Source: Zygaena filipendulae (Eukaryota; Arthropoda; Insecta; Lepidoptera; Zygaenidae). From it: 64,000 nucleotides of DNA. Positions 9,716-22,653 of this stretch are shown here, piece after piece. The translations under genes and the position numbers were made by a program. The notes beneath the pieces were generated by a model that saw only the letters and a program-made list of their open reading frames with translations, was not told where the DNA came from and searched no databases. The number at the start of each line of letters is the position of its first letter. The first letter of the stretch is position 1. The stretch covers positions 4,675,001 through 4,739,000 of the forward strand of contig OU015674.1 of NCBI GenBank assembly GCA_907165275.2, written 5' to 3'.

Positions 9716-10095
9716 CTAGCAACAACTTGTAGGTGAATGCTGCTGGATACATAATGATTAAAAATAAATATGTACTATTTTTTCTCCTGCATTTCACAAA
9801 AGTTACTATATTTTTGCAACTTTTTTCGGAAAAATACTATATTTTTCCAAAAAAAGGTGGCAATCCTAGTGGCAACCCTAAGTCGAAATGAAATATCAGA
9901 TGAAAATCTCACCTAAGATAGTATTCGAGTAAAGTACCCATAATTTGGAGGAATATTTATGATCGAGTTCCAGAACTGAACCAATATGTACATAATATAT
10001 TCACAAAATGTCTATGCTGTCTTGTCCACTCAATAAACTATAGAAAATCTTAGTAAGAAAGTAAGTGTAATATTGTGAAAATCATTTGGTGCAAT

Positions 10096-10700
10096 AATAG
10101 TACATTGTTATCCTAGGGGTGAAAGTAACTTATTTAGTCCCGAGACGGGGTTTGGCGCCCGAGCGTAGCGAGGGCGCTAATAGATCGAGGGACTAAATAA
10201 GTCTTTCTCCCGAGGGTAACACTGTGCTTTTCATTACGAATGCAAGGAAAGTCAAAATAAAAATAGGAATTAGCTAAAGAAAAAATGAGTGAAGATCGGA
10301 TAGTCGCTTGACACTTTCCCACCTATTTCTTTTTCTTTGGCCGGCTAGCTATTCAGCCAGTATTTTTTATTTACATTGTGGCGACCTAAAAAAATATTTT
10401 CTTTAATTATTAAGTATTAATTAAAGAAAATAAAAAAAATATAAATAGGAATTAGCTTAAGAAAAAGTGAGTGAATTTTATTTTAATTAATACCTACTTA
10501 AACTTTACGTTATTTCAATTTTACATCGCGCTGGCTGTATAGAAAGTTGAAACATGGTTCAATGGAAATGTGAAAATAGACCTAGTTTTTTTTTAATAAT
10601 TTGACAGTTGTCAGTTGAAAGCGATTCTCCCTAGGGCTGAAAAGGGTTACTTTCAACCCGCTTCTCAGGCAACTTCAGACCTACTTTCCGAGTATGAGTA
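10096..10700 (+). repeat. Unnamed ~600-bp repeat, copy 1
   Basis: Nearly identical over its whole length to the reverse complement of 37641-38231. It starts aatagtacattgttatccta and ends ctttccgagtatgagta. A 13-bp perfect stem (cttatttagtccc at 10129-10141 with 10189-10201) encloses a 47-nt loop, and the loop is the main place where the copies differ. Another hairpin-prone tract (ccctagggctgaaaagggtt) is near the right end. There is no coding potential, and no terminal inverted repeats or target duplication that I can define. Confidence 0.75.
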
Positions 10701-11028
10701 GTGAAAAGTATATTGTGTTGTATTATATTGTATTGTAAGAAATCTAGTGTCGCTTTGTTATTATAGTATTTCATGAACAGTTTAGTCCCAAAATATATAG
10801 CTATACGATATTAGTTGTAGTGTAAGTAAAGCCTCGGTCCAAAATAAATCAAGTCAGTTTTTGTTGGAACCCCTTGGAAAAAGATTGTAATTAGGTGCAA
10901 TATGTGGCAATATATTATGTTTGATGAATGTCCAACTAGCAATTTCAGTTTCGTTATATTTGTTTATTATTATGCAGTAATGTCTGTTTTTATTGAATAA
11001 ATATTATCCACCTATTAATTAATAATAC

Positions 11029-11176
11029 CTGTTCTCCATACGGCATTCTCCATCATTGTTGACCTTGCAAGCAGTCCGAAAACGGTCGTACACCTCCCTG
11101 CAGGGTTCCTCGTTATGGCAGACGCTCAGGGCGTAAGTACAGGTAGGCAGGGTCTCGACGGGGTACGGGTCCTTTT
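11029..11176 (-). CDS. Gfrl: Gfrl exon C (start of second GDNF/GAS1 repeat)
   Basis: This 148-nt exon lies between acceptor aatacag and donor gtattatt. It reads KDPYPVETLPTCTYALSVC, then HNEEPCREVYDRFRTAC and NNDGECRMEN. The C-x6-C-x5-C spacing repeats that of exon A, and the RFRTACKVN segment matches the helix-cysteine rhythm of the family. Entry phase is 1 and exit phase 2, matching its neighbours. It lies only 598 nt from exon B, and that intron holds one copy of the TGACGTCA MITE. Confidence 0.75.
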
Positions 11177-11446
11177 CTGTATTTGACAACAAATTGTCTT
11201 AATCATCACGTCACTCAAGTGAACCTTCAAACGACATGACTGAGAAAAATTCACAAAATTCAATCATTAGTACAGATCATAACGGTTTTATTAATGCTGC
11301 CAACTCCCTGTTGGAGGTAAAATAAAGAGGGTCTACGAAAGATTTTTTACAGGTAAAGTTTATAAGCAAAATGGAATTTCTTCCACAGAAGTCCATTGTC
11401 ATCTTGATTGCCATCAAAGGGTAGGCAATAGGGATGTTGACGTGTT

Positions 11447-11735
11447 TTGAAAATCAAAATTCTAATTAGTCAGTCAGAAAATAAAAAAATAATGGACACG
11501 TATTTTTTGCTTTTTCAAATTAATGAAAATATACATAGATATAGCGCATTAAAGTTTAGGGTAGGGGCTCGTGACGTCATTAACCGATATAACCCCCGTA
11601 CAAACTGCATCGGATAGTGACGTCACGGGAAATTTTAACTCAATGTATCGCCGTTAATTTTTGATTACGTAAAAAACGAAAGAGTACGTGTCCAATATTT
11701 TTTATATTCCACAAACCGGACTAAAAAAAATTGTC
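11447..11735 (+). mobile_element. TGACGTCA-box MITE, copy 1
   Basis: The ends are inverted copies: a left block with aattagtc..gtcag..gaaaataaa and an inner gacacgtatttttt, mirrored on the right by acgtgtccaatattttttat and cggactaaa. The centre holds two perfect TGACGTCA palindromes (11572-11579 and 11628-11635). Three other copies are in the window. It lies in the short intron between Gfrl exons C and B. Confidence 0.7.
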
Positions 11736-11774
11736 AACTCAGTAACTGTTACTTGTTTATGAAGAACCACTAAC

Positions 11775-11945
11775 CCTTCTTCATCACGAACACGCAGGGA
11801 TGGTCAAAGAGGAAGTCGCGGAAGGAGTTGCACTCGGGATCTTGTCCTGGCTCCCGACAAAGGCAGGTTGGTTTGAAGAACGGGAACGCTTGCAAAGTCC
11901 TCAAAGCAGCTTGGCATTTGGTTACTGTCACCGTTGAGCATGCCA
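11775..11945 (-). CDS. Gfrl: Gfrl exon B (second half of first GDNF/GAS1 repeat)
   Basis: This 171-nt exon begins after the acceptor tttgttccag and ends before donor gttagtgg. It reads ACSTVTVTKCQAAL at the start, then PFFKPTCLCREPG and CNSFRDFLFDHPC. Cysteine pairs with an aromatic PFF segment and the CLC motif fit the second half of a GDNF/GAS1 domain. It has phase 1 at both ends and joins cleanly to the exons on either side. The donor is read as G|GT; the next in-frame triplet in the genomic DNA would be a stop, which supports the splice. Confidence 0.75.
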
Positions 11946-14341
<2,396 letters not shown>

Positions 14342-14620
14342 ATTATTATAATCTAGCTCGCGAGATTGTAAATTGTCAAAAGATCGTGAACCGTACCACT
14401 GTTTTTGGCGCATCGCCGACCGCTGTCACGGCTCTTTTCACAGATATTGACAACCTCTTCTGTGAATTTATGTAACTTACTAGACCGTGGACGAATAATC
14501 CGTTTAGTGGACGACTAGACACTTCGTTGTATTATAGTAGTTCTAACTTTATTATTCATTGCACATCCCACTATATATTGTATCTATATCTTTCAACCTA
14601 TGGTTTAAACTGGTAGAGAA

Positions 14621-14693
14621 TATGGCAAGGCATCGAGTTTGAAATTTTGTATTTTTATTTGTGCAATAAAGAATAAATAAATAAAATAAAAGC
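14621..14693 (+). repeat. LINE 3' tail with (AATA)n
   Basis: Reads ggcatcgagtttgaaatttt, then a gtgcaataaagaataaat tail. The same tail in reverse is seen at 55348-55430, so both come from one LINE family. The polyadenylation signal aataaa is part of the repeated tail. Confidence 0.6.
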
Positions 14694-15004
14694 AACTTTA
14701 CCGATACTGCGTCCTAGACACGTTTGACATATTTCAGTTTATCGATTTGGTGCTGTGCAACTCGGTGTTTTTTAACGGCCATATAATATCTCCTTGACAA
14801 GGGTTGTCGCGATCCCTTCTGACGTTTTGCCGCTAATGCCCCAAAATTTTCTTCAGCGTTCCGCCTAATTTGCCTCTAGCACTTTGAGCCTGTGATATAT
14901 TGGGGGCAATTTTTTATCGTGATCAAAAGTTATTCGAAATAAGTTTAAATTATGTTGACAATTTTCTTACAGTCTTGACTCATGAGACTTGTTTGTATGT
15001 ACTT

Positions 15005-15392
15005 AATACCAGTTGTTCCCCGCGGTTTCACTCGCGATAATTTCAGAGTTCCGGCGGGAATTTCGGGATGAAAAGTACCCTATGTCCTCTTCTGTACTCC
15101 TGACCACGTGTATGCAAAATTTCATTGTAATCGGTTGAGCCGTTAAGGCGTGAAAGCGTAACAAACAAACAAACTTTCGAATTTATAAGTAGTAAGGATT
15201 GACTGTTCCCCGTGGTTTCACCCGCGTTAATTTCGGAGTTCTCGCGGGAATCCCATGACAAAAAGTATCCTATGTCCTTCCCTGACAATGTGTATGCAAA
15301 ATTTCAGATGATCGGTTGAGTCGTTAAGGCGTGAAAGCGTAACAAACAAACAAACTCACTTTCGCATTTCTAATATGTATTAGTAAGGATTA
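15005..15392 (+). repeat. Tandem pair of RTE-like repeats
   Basis: Two complete units, about 15011-15200 and 15201-15390. Each starts ttccccg(c/t)ggtttcac and ends (a)agtaaggatt. Both retain the ggttgagccgttaaggcgtg-type core, so this is the clearest consensus for the family in the window. Confidence 0.7.
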
Positions 15393-16447
15393 CACAAGAC
15401 ATAAAAGAGACATGATGGATGTTGATCTTAATATAAAATAGTTTTATCCTACATCACTTACTCATTTATATATATTCCTAATTAAATTGCGAGATTTGAA
15501 GATTCATAGGAGAACAAAGCTAATTTGTTTTTTTCTATGGATGGGAACACGAAACTAGAATACATAGAAGAAACTAGAAATGAGGAGTCAGACATAACTC
15601 ATACAAAGCTAAATAAACGGACTTTGTAGTGTAGGTACAATGTAATACTCCTTTTTAACCAAAATACTACAAAAATAACAAAACGCAACCCGAAAAGTTT
15701 GCATAACATTCAACATTTAGAGGAAGCCCCGGGATAATTACTATTTCAATGTTGCGTTAGAATAATTTTCAAATGTTAGTTATAAAATATTTATATAGTT
15801 AGTCCTAAAGCAATACTTAGTGTTAACATAGGTATTAAATTATGCTTCAGAGAATTCAGAATTTTAATATTCATGTTTCACATTAACTTAATGTTCCATA
15901 GTTATAACTCTTTGAGTTTTGTGGTTGTGCTGGGCTCTTATTCACTATGACCATATCACGCCGCGTTAAGATAAGACGCCGCAAAAACTGTCTTTCCCTC
16001 ATAATCAAAGAAGTTTTACTCCAAAAAAATACAGTTTTCAACGTTAGTATAAAGAATAATAATTTCTAATATTGTGGCATCTGTATTGGAACGCAGTTCA
16101 ATAATACTGTGTTCACTGTAACGTACCGAATAAAACCATAGTGTGTGATCTGTGGCAACACTGCATTGGGATTTGCATATTAATCTGACACAGACACCTC
16201 GCACTACGTGTTGCATAATCAATATTGTACTAATTATTAAAATAGTTCAAAGTAAGAAATAAACACCTCCAGACCTCAAGCCGTCTTTCAATCGTTGAAT
16301 AATGCATGGAGCATCTAGAACGTTTGGAAATGCGTTTTTGGAACGAGCGTTAGGTATGGGCAAGGAATGTTATTGGTTATAGTGAATAAGTATTAGGTAG
16401 TTATACCTACATGCGCTTATTGTAAACGCCATTTGTAAGCTATCCTT
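15393..16447. other. Intronic sequence, nothing recognised
   Basis: AT-rich. A 68-codon minus-strand open frame at 16016-16222 has no domain and is not supported. Confidence 0.5.
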
Positions 16448-16735
16448 AGTAATATTATAAATGTGAAAGTAACTCTGTCTGTCTGTTAAGCTTTCGCCTT
16501 TCATGCCTTAACGGCTTAACCGATCATCATGAAATTTTGCAGCTATCTGGGGTACAGAGAAGGACATGCGGGAACTCCCTAAGTTAACTTCGGTGAAATC
16601 TCATGAAATTTTGCATACAAACGCGTTGTCAGGGGTGCGTGCAGAAAAGAATATTGGGTACCTACCTACTTTTATCCCGGAATTCCCGCGGGATCTCCGA
16701 AATTAACGTGGGTGAAACCGCGGGGACCAACTAGT
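16448..16735 (-). repeat. RTE-like repeat with internal duplication
   Basis: Read in reverse it begins at the ccccgcggtttcacc end (about 16725) and ends near ttataatattactaaggat. The catgaaattttgca segment appears twice (about 16528 and 16603), so it is a partial duplication or two overlapping insertions. Confidence 0.65.
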
Positions 16736-16981
16736 ATAGGTACTTAAGTAATAAATGAAAAACAATAAAAAAGAGCAAGAATTAGTGTTTTATGGAAGTG
16801 AAAGTGGTGTCAGTTTACTCCTAAATACCTACCACGCTATTGGAGTCAAGCACAATACACTTGTACATAAGTTTGAAGCATAAATTTTGAAGTTTTTTTG
16901 TGTAGTTTAGTGTTTTAGGTTTTGAAACATAAAATTTTATATTAAAGTTGTGGGATACCATGACGTTTATTATTATCTTAA

Positions 16982-17115
16982 CTAGCTGTCCCCCGCGGTT
17001 CCACCCGCGGTAATTTTGGAATTCCCGCGAGAATTCCAGAATAAAATATAGATAAAAATCTAGATAAAAAAACCGCATGAAAATCCGTTGCGTAGTTTTA
17101 AAGATCTAAACATAC
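16982..17115 (+). repeat. RTE-like fragment
   Basis: Starts gctgtcccccgcggttccac and keeps the gaaaatccgttgcgtagttt block. The usual tail is missing. Confidence 0.6.
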
Positions 17116-17419
17116 ATAAGGACAGGCAGACAGCGTTTTATACTTTGAGTAAGGAAGTACGGCAATTACTCAAACATTAAGGACTATAAAATACATAATA
17201 TTATATCAAGTATATTGATAAAAGAAATTAACTAATTTGGTATCTTACGGCCCATTTGCCGTCGACATTGATAAGTCGTCCAGAGTAAACGATAAAATTA
17301 AGATGGATGCTGTTTCTTAGAACTAAGTCAAATTCCATTGTTTTCGAATATAGAAACGAAGTGGGGCTGGGCTGTCTGTCGGAAAAAGTAGATCTTTCCA
17401 AGGATAAAAGAGAGCAAAT

Positions 17420-17720
17420 GATACATTATGCGTTGTGAATTTTTGAGGGCATTAGCGTTGACAAAATGGCGACGTGTCAAGGGTCGGTCCCTTGTCAGGG
17501 CCGGGTTCATTGTGTGCGGTTGTCACCGTGACACAGATACGGCGAGTGTGTGCGGGTTTTTAAATATTGAGACGAGGATTTTCACATTTTTAACGTCTCG
17601 CGTTTATCAATTTAATCGAATTTTGTAATCGTATAGCCGTGAAAGGTCGGTGGTTTCGGCTTAGTTACAGGCTACAGCGCAGAGTTTAGTAATTACTTTT
17701 TAGCTAGTGATACCGAACTT
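17420..17720. other. Locally GC-rich, CpG-bearing island in the intron
   Basis: A patch with many CpG steps (gcgacgtgtcaagggtcgg, gtcaccgtgacacagatacg) in otherwise AT-rich sequence, containing a 66-codon plus-strand open frame at 17428-17628. It could be an untranslated first exon or promoter, but nothing identifies it. Confidence 0.25.
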
Positions 17721-17890
17721 GTAACAATTAACGTGCGCACTTCAAACTTAATTAAAATTTATAATCGATTTTTGATAAATTTAATCACTGATATAAAAAT
17801 AAGTACTTCGATGATTTTGAAGGTCCTTCTGTGATCTTGAGACCAGGCAAAACAAACCGAAATGTTATTAGTTGGTCTAACAAATATCAA

Positions 17891-18240
17891 TTAGCTGTTT
17901 TCCGTGTTAATTTCGCATTCCCCGTGAGGGTTACGGGATAAAAAGTACCCTTCTCTGTACCCCTGACAACGCTTATGCAATATTTCACAACATACAGCTG
18001 AGGTGTTAAGGCGTGAAAGCGTAACAAACATACAAACACATTCGCATTTATAATATATATTATCTATGCCATAGGTATCTTGCGTGCTCTCCTGAAAGGA
18101 ACACCAACTCAGCATGCATGCAGATATATATGTAAATAGATATAGATATTATCTATGTCTCTTTAGATTAGGCACTGTTAATGTTTGTTTCTTTTTCTTG
18201 TGTGTTGTGCTGAAATAAATGTATTTTCTTCTTCTTCTTC
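17891..18240 (+). repeat. RTE-like repeat followed by other LINE/SINE tails
   Basis: A degenerate RTE-like unit (17891-18063). It is followed by a degenerate version of the gccgaaagggtcaccaactc motif also seen near 24240 and 54950. Then comes a tail, gtgttgtgctgaaataaatg, ending in (CTT)n at 18226-18240. Confidence 0.55.
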
Positions 18241-18576
18241 TACATGCATGTAGATTTCAAGTTGTTCCATTCGGTGATTGCATCCGTGTTTCACTTCTTA
18301 AACAACTATTATAGAGCTCAAAAACCCATTTCCGGTACTCTAGCTTTAAACCTAACACAATTCTTCAATACAAAGCCAAACTTAATTAGCACCCACTTTC
18401 TTGGTGCTGACCTATATTTACCTACCTACATTAGAAATGGGAGCTTGGTGCAAAATTTAATGTTTCAAAACCCTGCGGTTTATTCTAGGCTTGGTGGCTT
18501 GGTTAATCAGTTAGTCGGTGAGAAGCTACAGTTTTACAATAATACTAGTTTTTACTCCCAGTTCGACCCGCGTTAA

Positions 18577-20389
18577 TTTCCGAGTCCCGGGACCTCGGCT
18601 GCTCTACGGATAAAAGCAAAAGCAACTGTCAGCAACTATAATATTTTAGTATTTTTTTCTATTTTTGCCTCTTTTCAGGCATAACGAACCTTGTACTTAC
18701 TCACAATCATCAAAAAGGCTTTAGTCTTAGAGAAATTAAAATTAAAAAAATCGTCGAACTATGGAAGATTTGTTTTAATTTAAATAAAGCATAACTTCCG
18801 TTTTTTTGCAACTCCTGTAAAATTTATTCCAGTGCAATTACTTTGTTTTTCCGTAGGGCAGCCGACCTATTGTTGAGTGCAGTGGTAGACCTCGGTATGT
18901 TAAAAAAAATCCAGAGGAACCTTGTGCGGTGGTACGTTAGGTAACAGCTTAACAACGTAAACTCCAGTACTGAATATAACTAGTAGATAATAGGAGAAAC
19001 TGAAGTCCTGCCTCCTATTGTTGTTAGTCTATTGTGTCGTTATACTTCAGGTCCGTGGTTTTATGAAGAAATACCCTCATTTCGTACGAGTTGCTTTGAA
19101 TAGATTCATACGGACAGTACTTATTGAAGTTTATGAAATTTATTCTAAGGATTACGGTACAGAAGTACAGTTGGCCTCATTCTTTATGTAAGATATAATA
19201 TTTAAAAAAAATACCAAATTTTCCGCAATACGGGACCATGACAACAGTATCGCCCATAAATTAGAAATAAAAAAATGTTAAAATTTACAACAATCCAAAC
19301 TGACGGCACTTCCATACAAACTTTCGCCCTTTTTGGGGGTTGAATTACAAAAGTGCCTTTATTGGTGTTAAAGGAAAAAACTCTTCAAATTTCATAATTC
19401 TAGCTTCAGTAATTTTGACTGGGTGCATAAATAAAATTGACTAAACGAAATGACATCAACTTTATTATTCGTTACGACCACGGTAGGTAGGTAAGACGAA
19501 AATAATCAATAAATATGCAACAACAATAAAAAGCAGCACAATGGCGTGTCGCAACCATATGGCAACCAGCTCAACATAAGCCAGGATTTGGCCAGGAAGG
19601 TTTTTTATAAATCGACTAGCAATTCCACCCACCTGGATGTTTTTTGGTACTCCCACGGGAACGGTTTGTTCCAAGAAGTATCCTATAAGAAATACTATAA
19701 TAGCTTCCTAACAGCGATACATTAGTCCCGAGATTAGCCCCATATACGGTATACCTACATCCAAACTTCTAACTTTAGAAATCTAAGTGTAGATATATAT
19801 ACCTATTTGTGTAGATTCTGAACTAATACCAGCGTTGTAGACTATACTTCAACAAGTAATATTATAATACCAGGTACCAGGTGTTTCTGTCATTGTTTAT
19901 ACTGAAATTAAATCAGTGAACGTAGGTAATTAGGAGAAACGTTTTTCAAACACGTCGGATTTTTTTTATTTTTTATTTATAGATACAAACAACATGTCCA
20001 AATATTCATTAATCTTTTCAACAATCAAATTATAGTGTACCTTCTTGTGGGTGCATGTACCCTATAAACTACAAAGCAAACAAAATTTATTTAAAGTTCG
20101 TGACTGTAACGGTTATTTTCAATGGAAAATTGCTTCCAGAACGTTTTCATCATTTTGTATCTATTTAATTAATTGAAAATTTAATAACATTTCAACAAGT
20201 ATGTAGTTAGCTGCTGTTATATTGATAAAATAATATTATTTTTGGCTCGATCGATACTTGATTTTACCGCTGCTCGTTTCTGGAAGTGGAACTCTGACCT
20301 CATTCCATGCTAGGTTACCTTATAAACCATTCATCTATATGTGTATAAAATAGTTATATATATAGATATAACTATATTATGCTAGCTTA
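18577..20389. other. Intronic sequence without a supported gene
   Basis: Nothing recognised. A 69-codon minus-strand frame at 19465-19674 encodes one hydrophobic stretch of about 25 residues. A 110-codon plus-strand frame at 18244-18576 ends inside a repeat. Neither has a domain or splice context. Confidence 0.45.
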
Positions 20390-20555
20390 GTTTTAACCCG
20401 CGCCAATTTTGGAGTTCCCACAGTAAAGTGAGATAAAAGACCCTTGGTTCTTTTCTGTACTCATGATGATCTGGTTGAGCAGTTAAGGCGTGAACAACTT
20501 ACATACATACTTTAACATACTTTCTCATTTATAATATTAGTACGAATAAGGTTGC
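20390..20555 (+). repeat. RTE-like fragment
   Basis: Retains cccgcgccaattttggagtt, the ggttgagcagttaaggcgtg core and the ataatattagtacgaataagg end. Confidence 0.6.
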
Positions 20556-20654
20556 TTTGCGACTTTCTCCTTTACCGACTAAAGGAGAAAGTCTCGAGGA
20601 TGTTTAAGTATCAAGTTCTTGAAATACGCAGGTACCTACTTGTTAAGTTTTCCA

Positions 20655-20970
20655 TAATCCTACTAAAATTACCTACACATACAAAATGCTTTTCCGGAAT
20701 GACTGACTGACGGATCAACGCACAGCCTAAACCGCTGATCGTAGAGACCTGGAACTTGAAGGGTGTGATCTTTGTATGACGAAGGCATCCGATAAGAAAA
20801 GATTTTCCGAAATTCTACCCCTAAGGGGGTGAAAGGGGGTTGCAAAGTTTGTATGGAACTACGTGTTTTCTTGAAGAGATGATCTTGATTTATTCGTTTT
20901 AACCTCTTCGATGTCCGATTTCCACTACCATGCAAACGAAAACGAAGTCGCGGGCAAAAGCTATAAATTA
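20655..20970 (-). repeat. Second dispersed repeat family (cgcgactt type)
   Basis: Read in reverse it begins at agcttttgcccgcgacttcg (about 20966). The plus strand contains a ccgataagaaaag..cccctaagggggtg block and gactgactgacggatcaac. This resembles the abundant lepidopteran repeat whose other copy in this window is 44970-45315. Confidence 0.5.
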
Positions 20971-21160
20971 TAAACATGTAACGCCTAAATTGCTGAACGG
21001 ATATGAATGCAAATCACATAGATAGAACACGTACGTCCTTATCTCACGGTCGCTCTAAAAACTTTTTGCATTTATTTCTGAATTTCTTTTTTTTGTTGTC
21101 GTTTTTTGATTGTAATGCTTACTGTACCTACTACCTAATAGGATACGTAGGATTGTCGTG

Positions 21161-21539
21161 AGGGTTGCCAACTGTCCTGCGAGGAGAGGGCCTTCCCGTT
21201 CATAGAGCCTCAGTCCCCATGAAGGAGATGGTCGGGACGCCGATTTGCCATAAAACGGCCAAACTTTTATGGGAAGTACAAGTAAACGTACGTACCTCTC
21301 TAATATTTTATTTTACGCAGGTGAAAATCTTCGTGTCAAATTGACAACTATGTTTTTCTATACGCATCTATACCTACTAAAAATAGCAATGCATTCAGCC
21401 AAGTCACAGCTAGTATGGTATAACATAAAACTATTTATTATAAATTTTTTATTTGATTTCTAATTGTATTTCTTCTTTGCTATACTTTGACAGATTTATT
21501 TAGCCTCAAATCCATGCACTCACTGAGGTTGGCAACCCT
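21161..21539. mobile_element. Possible TIR element with agggttgccaac ends
   Basis: The 12-bp inverted termini are exact: agggttgccaac at 21161-21172 and gttggcaaccct at 21528-21539. The tip resembles the gggttgccacc end of the element at 4070. There is no clear target duplication and no transposase, so this could be a decayed relative. Confidence 0.45.
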
Positions 21540-21835
21540 ATAGGTACGAGTATCTCATAGGGGCACGGCCCACGGCCCACGATGTATGTCGGTCACCCAT
21601 TGTTGCTATCCCATTGTTTGCCGCAAGTATATAACATAGCACATAATAGATTATAATACATCCCTAGAGTCGCCTGTTGCTTTAACCTTGTGTAAGGCTT
21701 GCCCTCCTTAAAATATCGTAAGTACATTTAAAAAAAAAATCAGAAAATATAATAAAAGTATTTATAATATAGAAAATCAATCATAAAAAGACACTAAAAG
21801 TGTCTACCCCAAATTAAAAGAAACTTTCGGTCAAA

Positions 21836-22260
21836 AACCTGCGTCAATTTCAGAGATCCCGCGGGAATTTCGGGATAAAAAGTATCCTAAGTTACTCCTC
21901 ATAACATCAGCTATCTGTCAGTGAAAGTCCCGTTAAAATCGGTCCAGCCGTTCAGAGATTACCCGGAACAAACAGACAGACAGACCGACAGACAGACGGA
22001 CAGGGAAAAATTTAAAAAATTGATTTTTTGATGTTAGTACCGTAATACCGTATACACTTTCGTATGCATTTAGTGAAAAGGTGTTTTCAATTTTATTTAT
22101 ATGTATTATGCCTAGATGCGAAACGGCTTAACCGATCATCATGAATTTTTACATACACGTTTACAGGGTGACTGAAAAAAACATGGAGCACTTTTTATTT
22201 TGGAATTCCCGTGAAAACTACGAATTTGACGCGGGTGAACCCGGGGGGGAACAGCTAGTT
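21836..22260. repeat. Two RTE-like repeats facing each other
   Basis: A plus-strand unit (21836-22090) of the acatcagctatctgtcagtg subtype, with a run of cagacagacagaccgacag. It is followed by a minus-strand unit (22125-22260) that ends at a gcgggtgaacccggggggg start. Confidence 0.6.
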
Positions 22261-22451
22261 TAAATATTTTTCCATGTAGTATGTAAGCATCCTAGGGGCT
22301 GTGTACGATATACGTACCTAATATACTATGTACTTATGTATGTCGATGTGTATATCAATAGACAATGCAAGGACTATTTTTTTATTTTACTAAAAGATAA
22401 TGATAATATCTTAATATTGCATTGTAGAAAAATCAAATTATACTTCGACAT

Positions 22452-22653
22452 AGATAAGCAATAGTGTGTTAACCCATACTGGAGAAATTTTGATTAAATT
22501 AAAGTTTTAAAATTATAACGCCATTTTGTGTCAATTTTTTATGTTCAATATTTAGTTACATATTTAAACAACGTAATAAGGTAAACACATAATTAAAAAA
22601 CGTTCTCTAACTCTCAATAAAGCGTTCTGGATCAATAATGTTATTGCTTATCT
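22452..22653 (+). mobile_element. MITE with AGATAAGCAATA termini, copy 1
   Basis: Exact 12-bp inverted ends (agataagcaata at 22452-22463, tattgcttatct at 22642-22653). The body is AT-rich, with a gcgcc/acgcc-attttg block and a tatgttcaatatttagtta block. A second copy lies reversed at 42851-43077. It has no coding capacity. Confidence 0.7.

Larger units (their letters stand above)
4070..9878. mobile_element. Non-autonomous TIR element split by the LTR retrotransposon
   Basis: The flanks of the LTR element are inverted copies of each other. The left arm (4070 to about 4190) starts gggttgccaccctttttgg. The right arm (about 9745-9878) reads the same outward on the other strand, sharing blocks such as aaaaatatagta, a gaaatg block and tatttatttttaat. 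Each end is flanked by TA (4068-4069 and 9879-9880), which suggests a Tc1/mariner-type target. With the LTR element removed, the host element would be about 455 bp with arms well over 100 bp. The right arm carries an extra 12-bp duplication of its tip (caatcctagtgg). No transposase is present. Confidence 0.65.

Noticed and set aside
18244..18576. 110-codon plus-strand frame
   Set aside because: No domain or homology recognised, the end runs into a dispersed repeat, and frames of this length are expected by chance in 64 kb.
19465..19674. Small membrane protein gene
   Set aside because: One hydrophobic stretch only, no conserved motif, and AT-rich codons give hydrophobic runs by chance.
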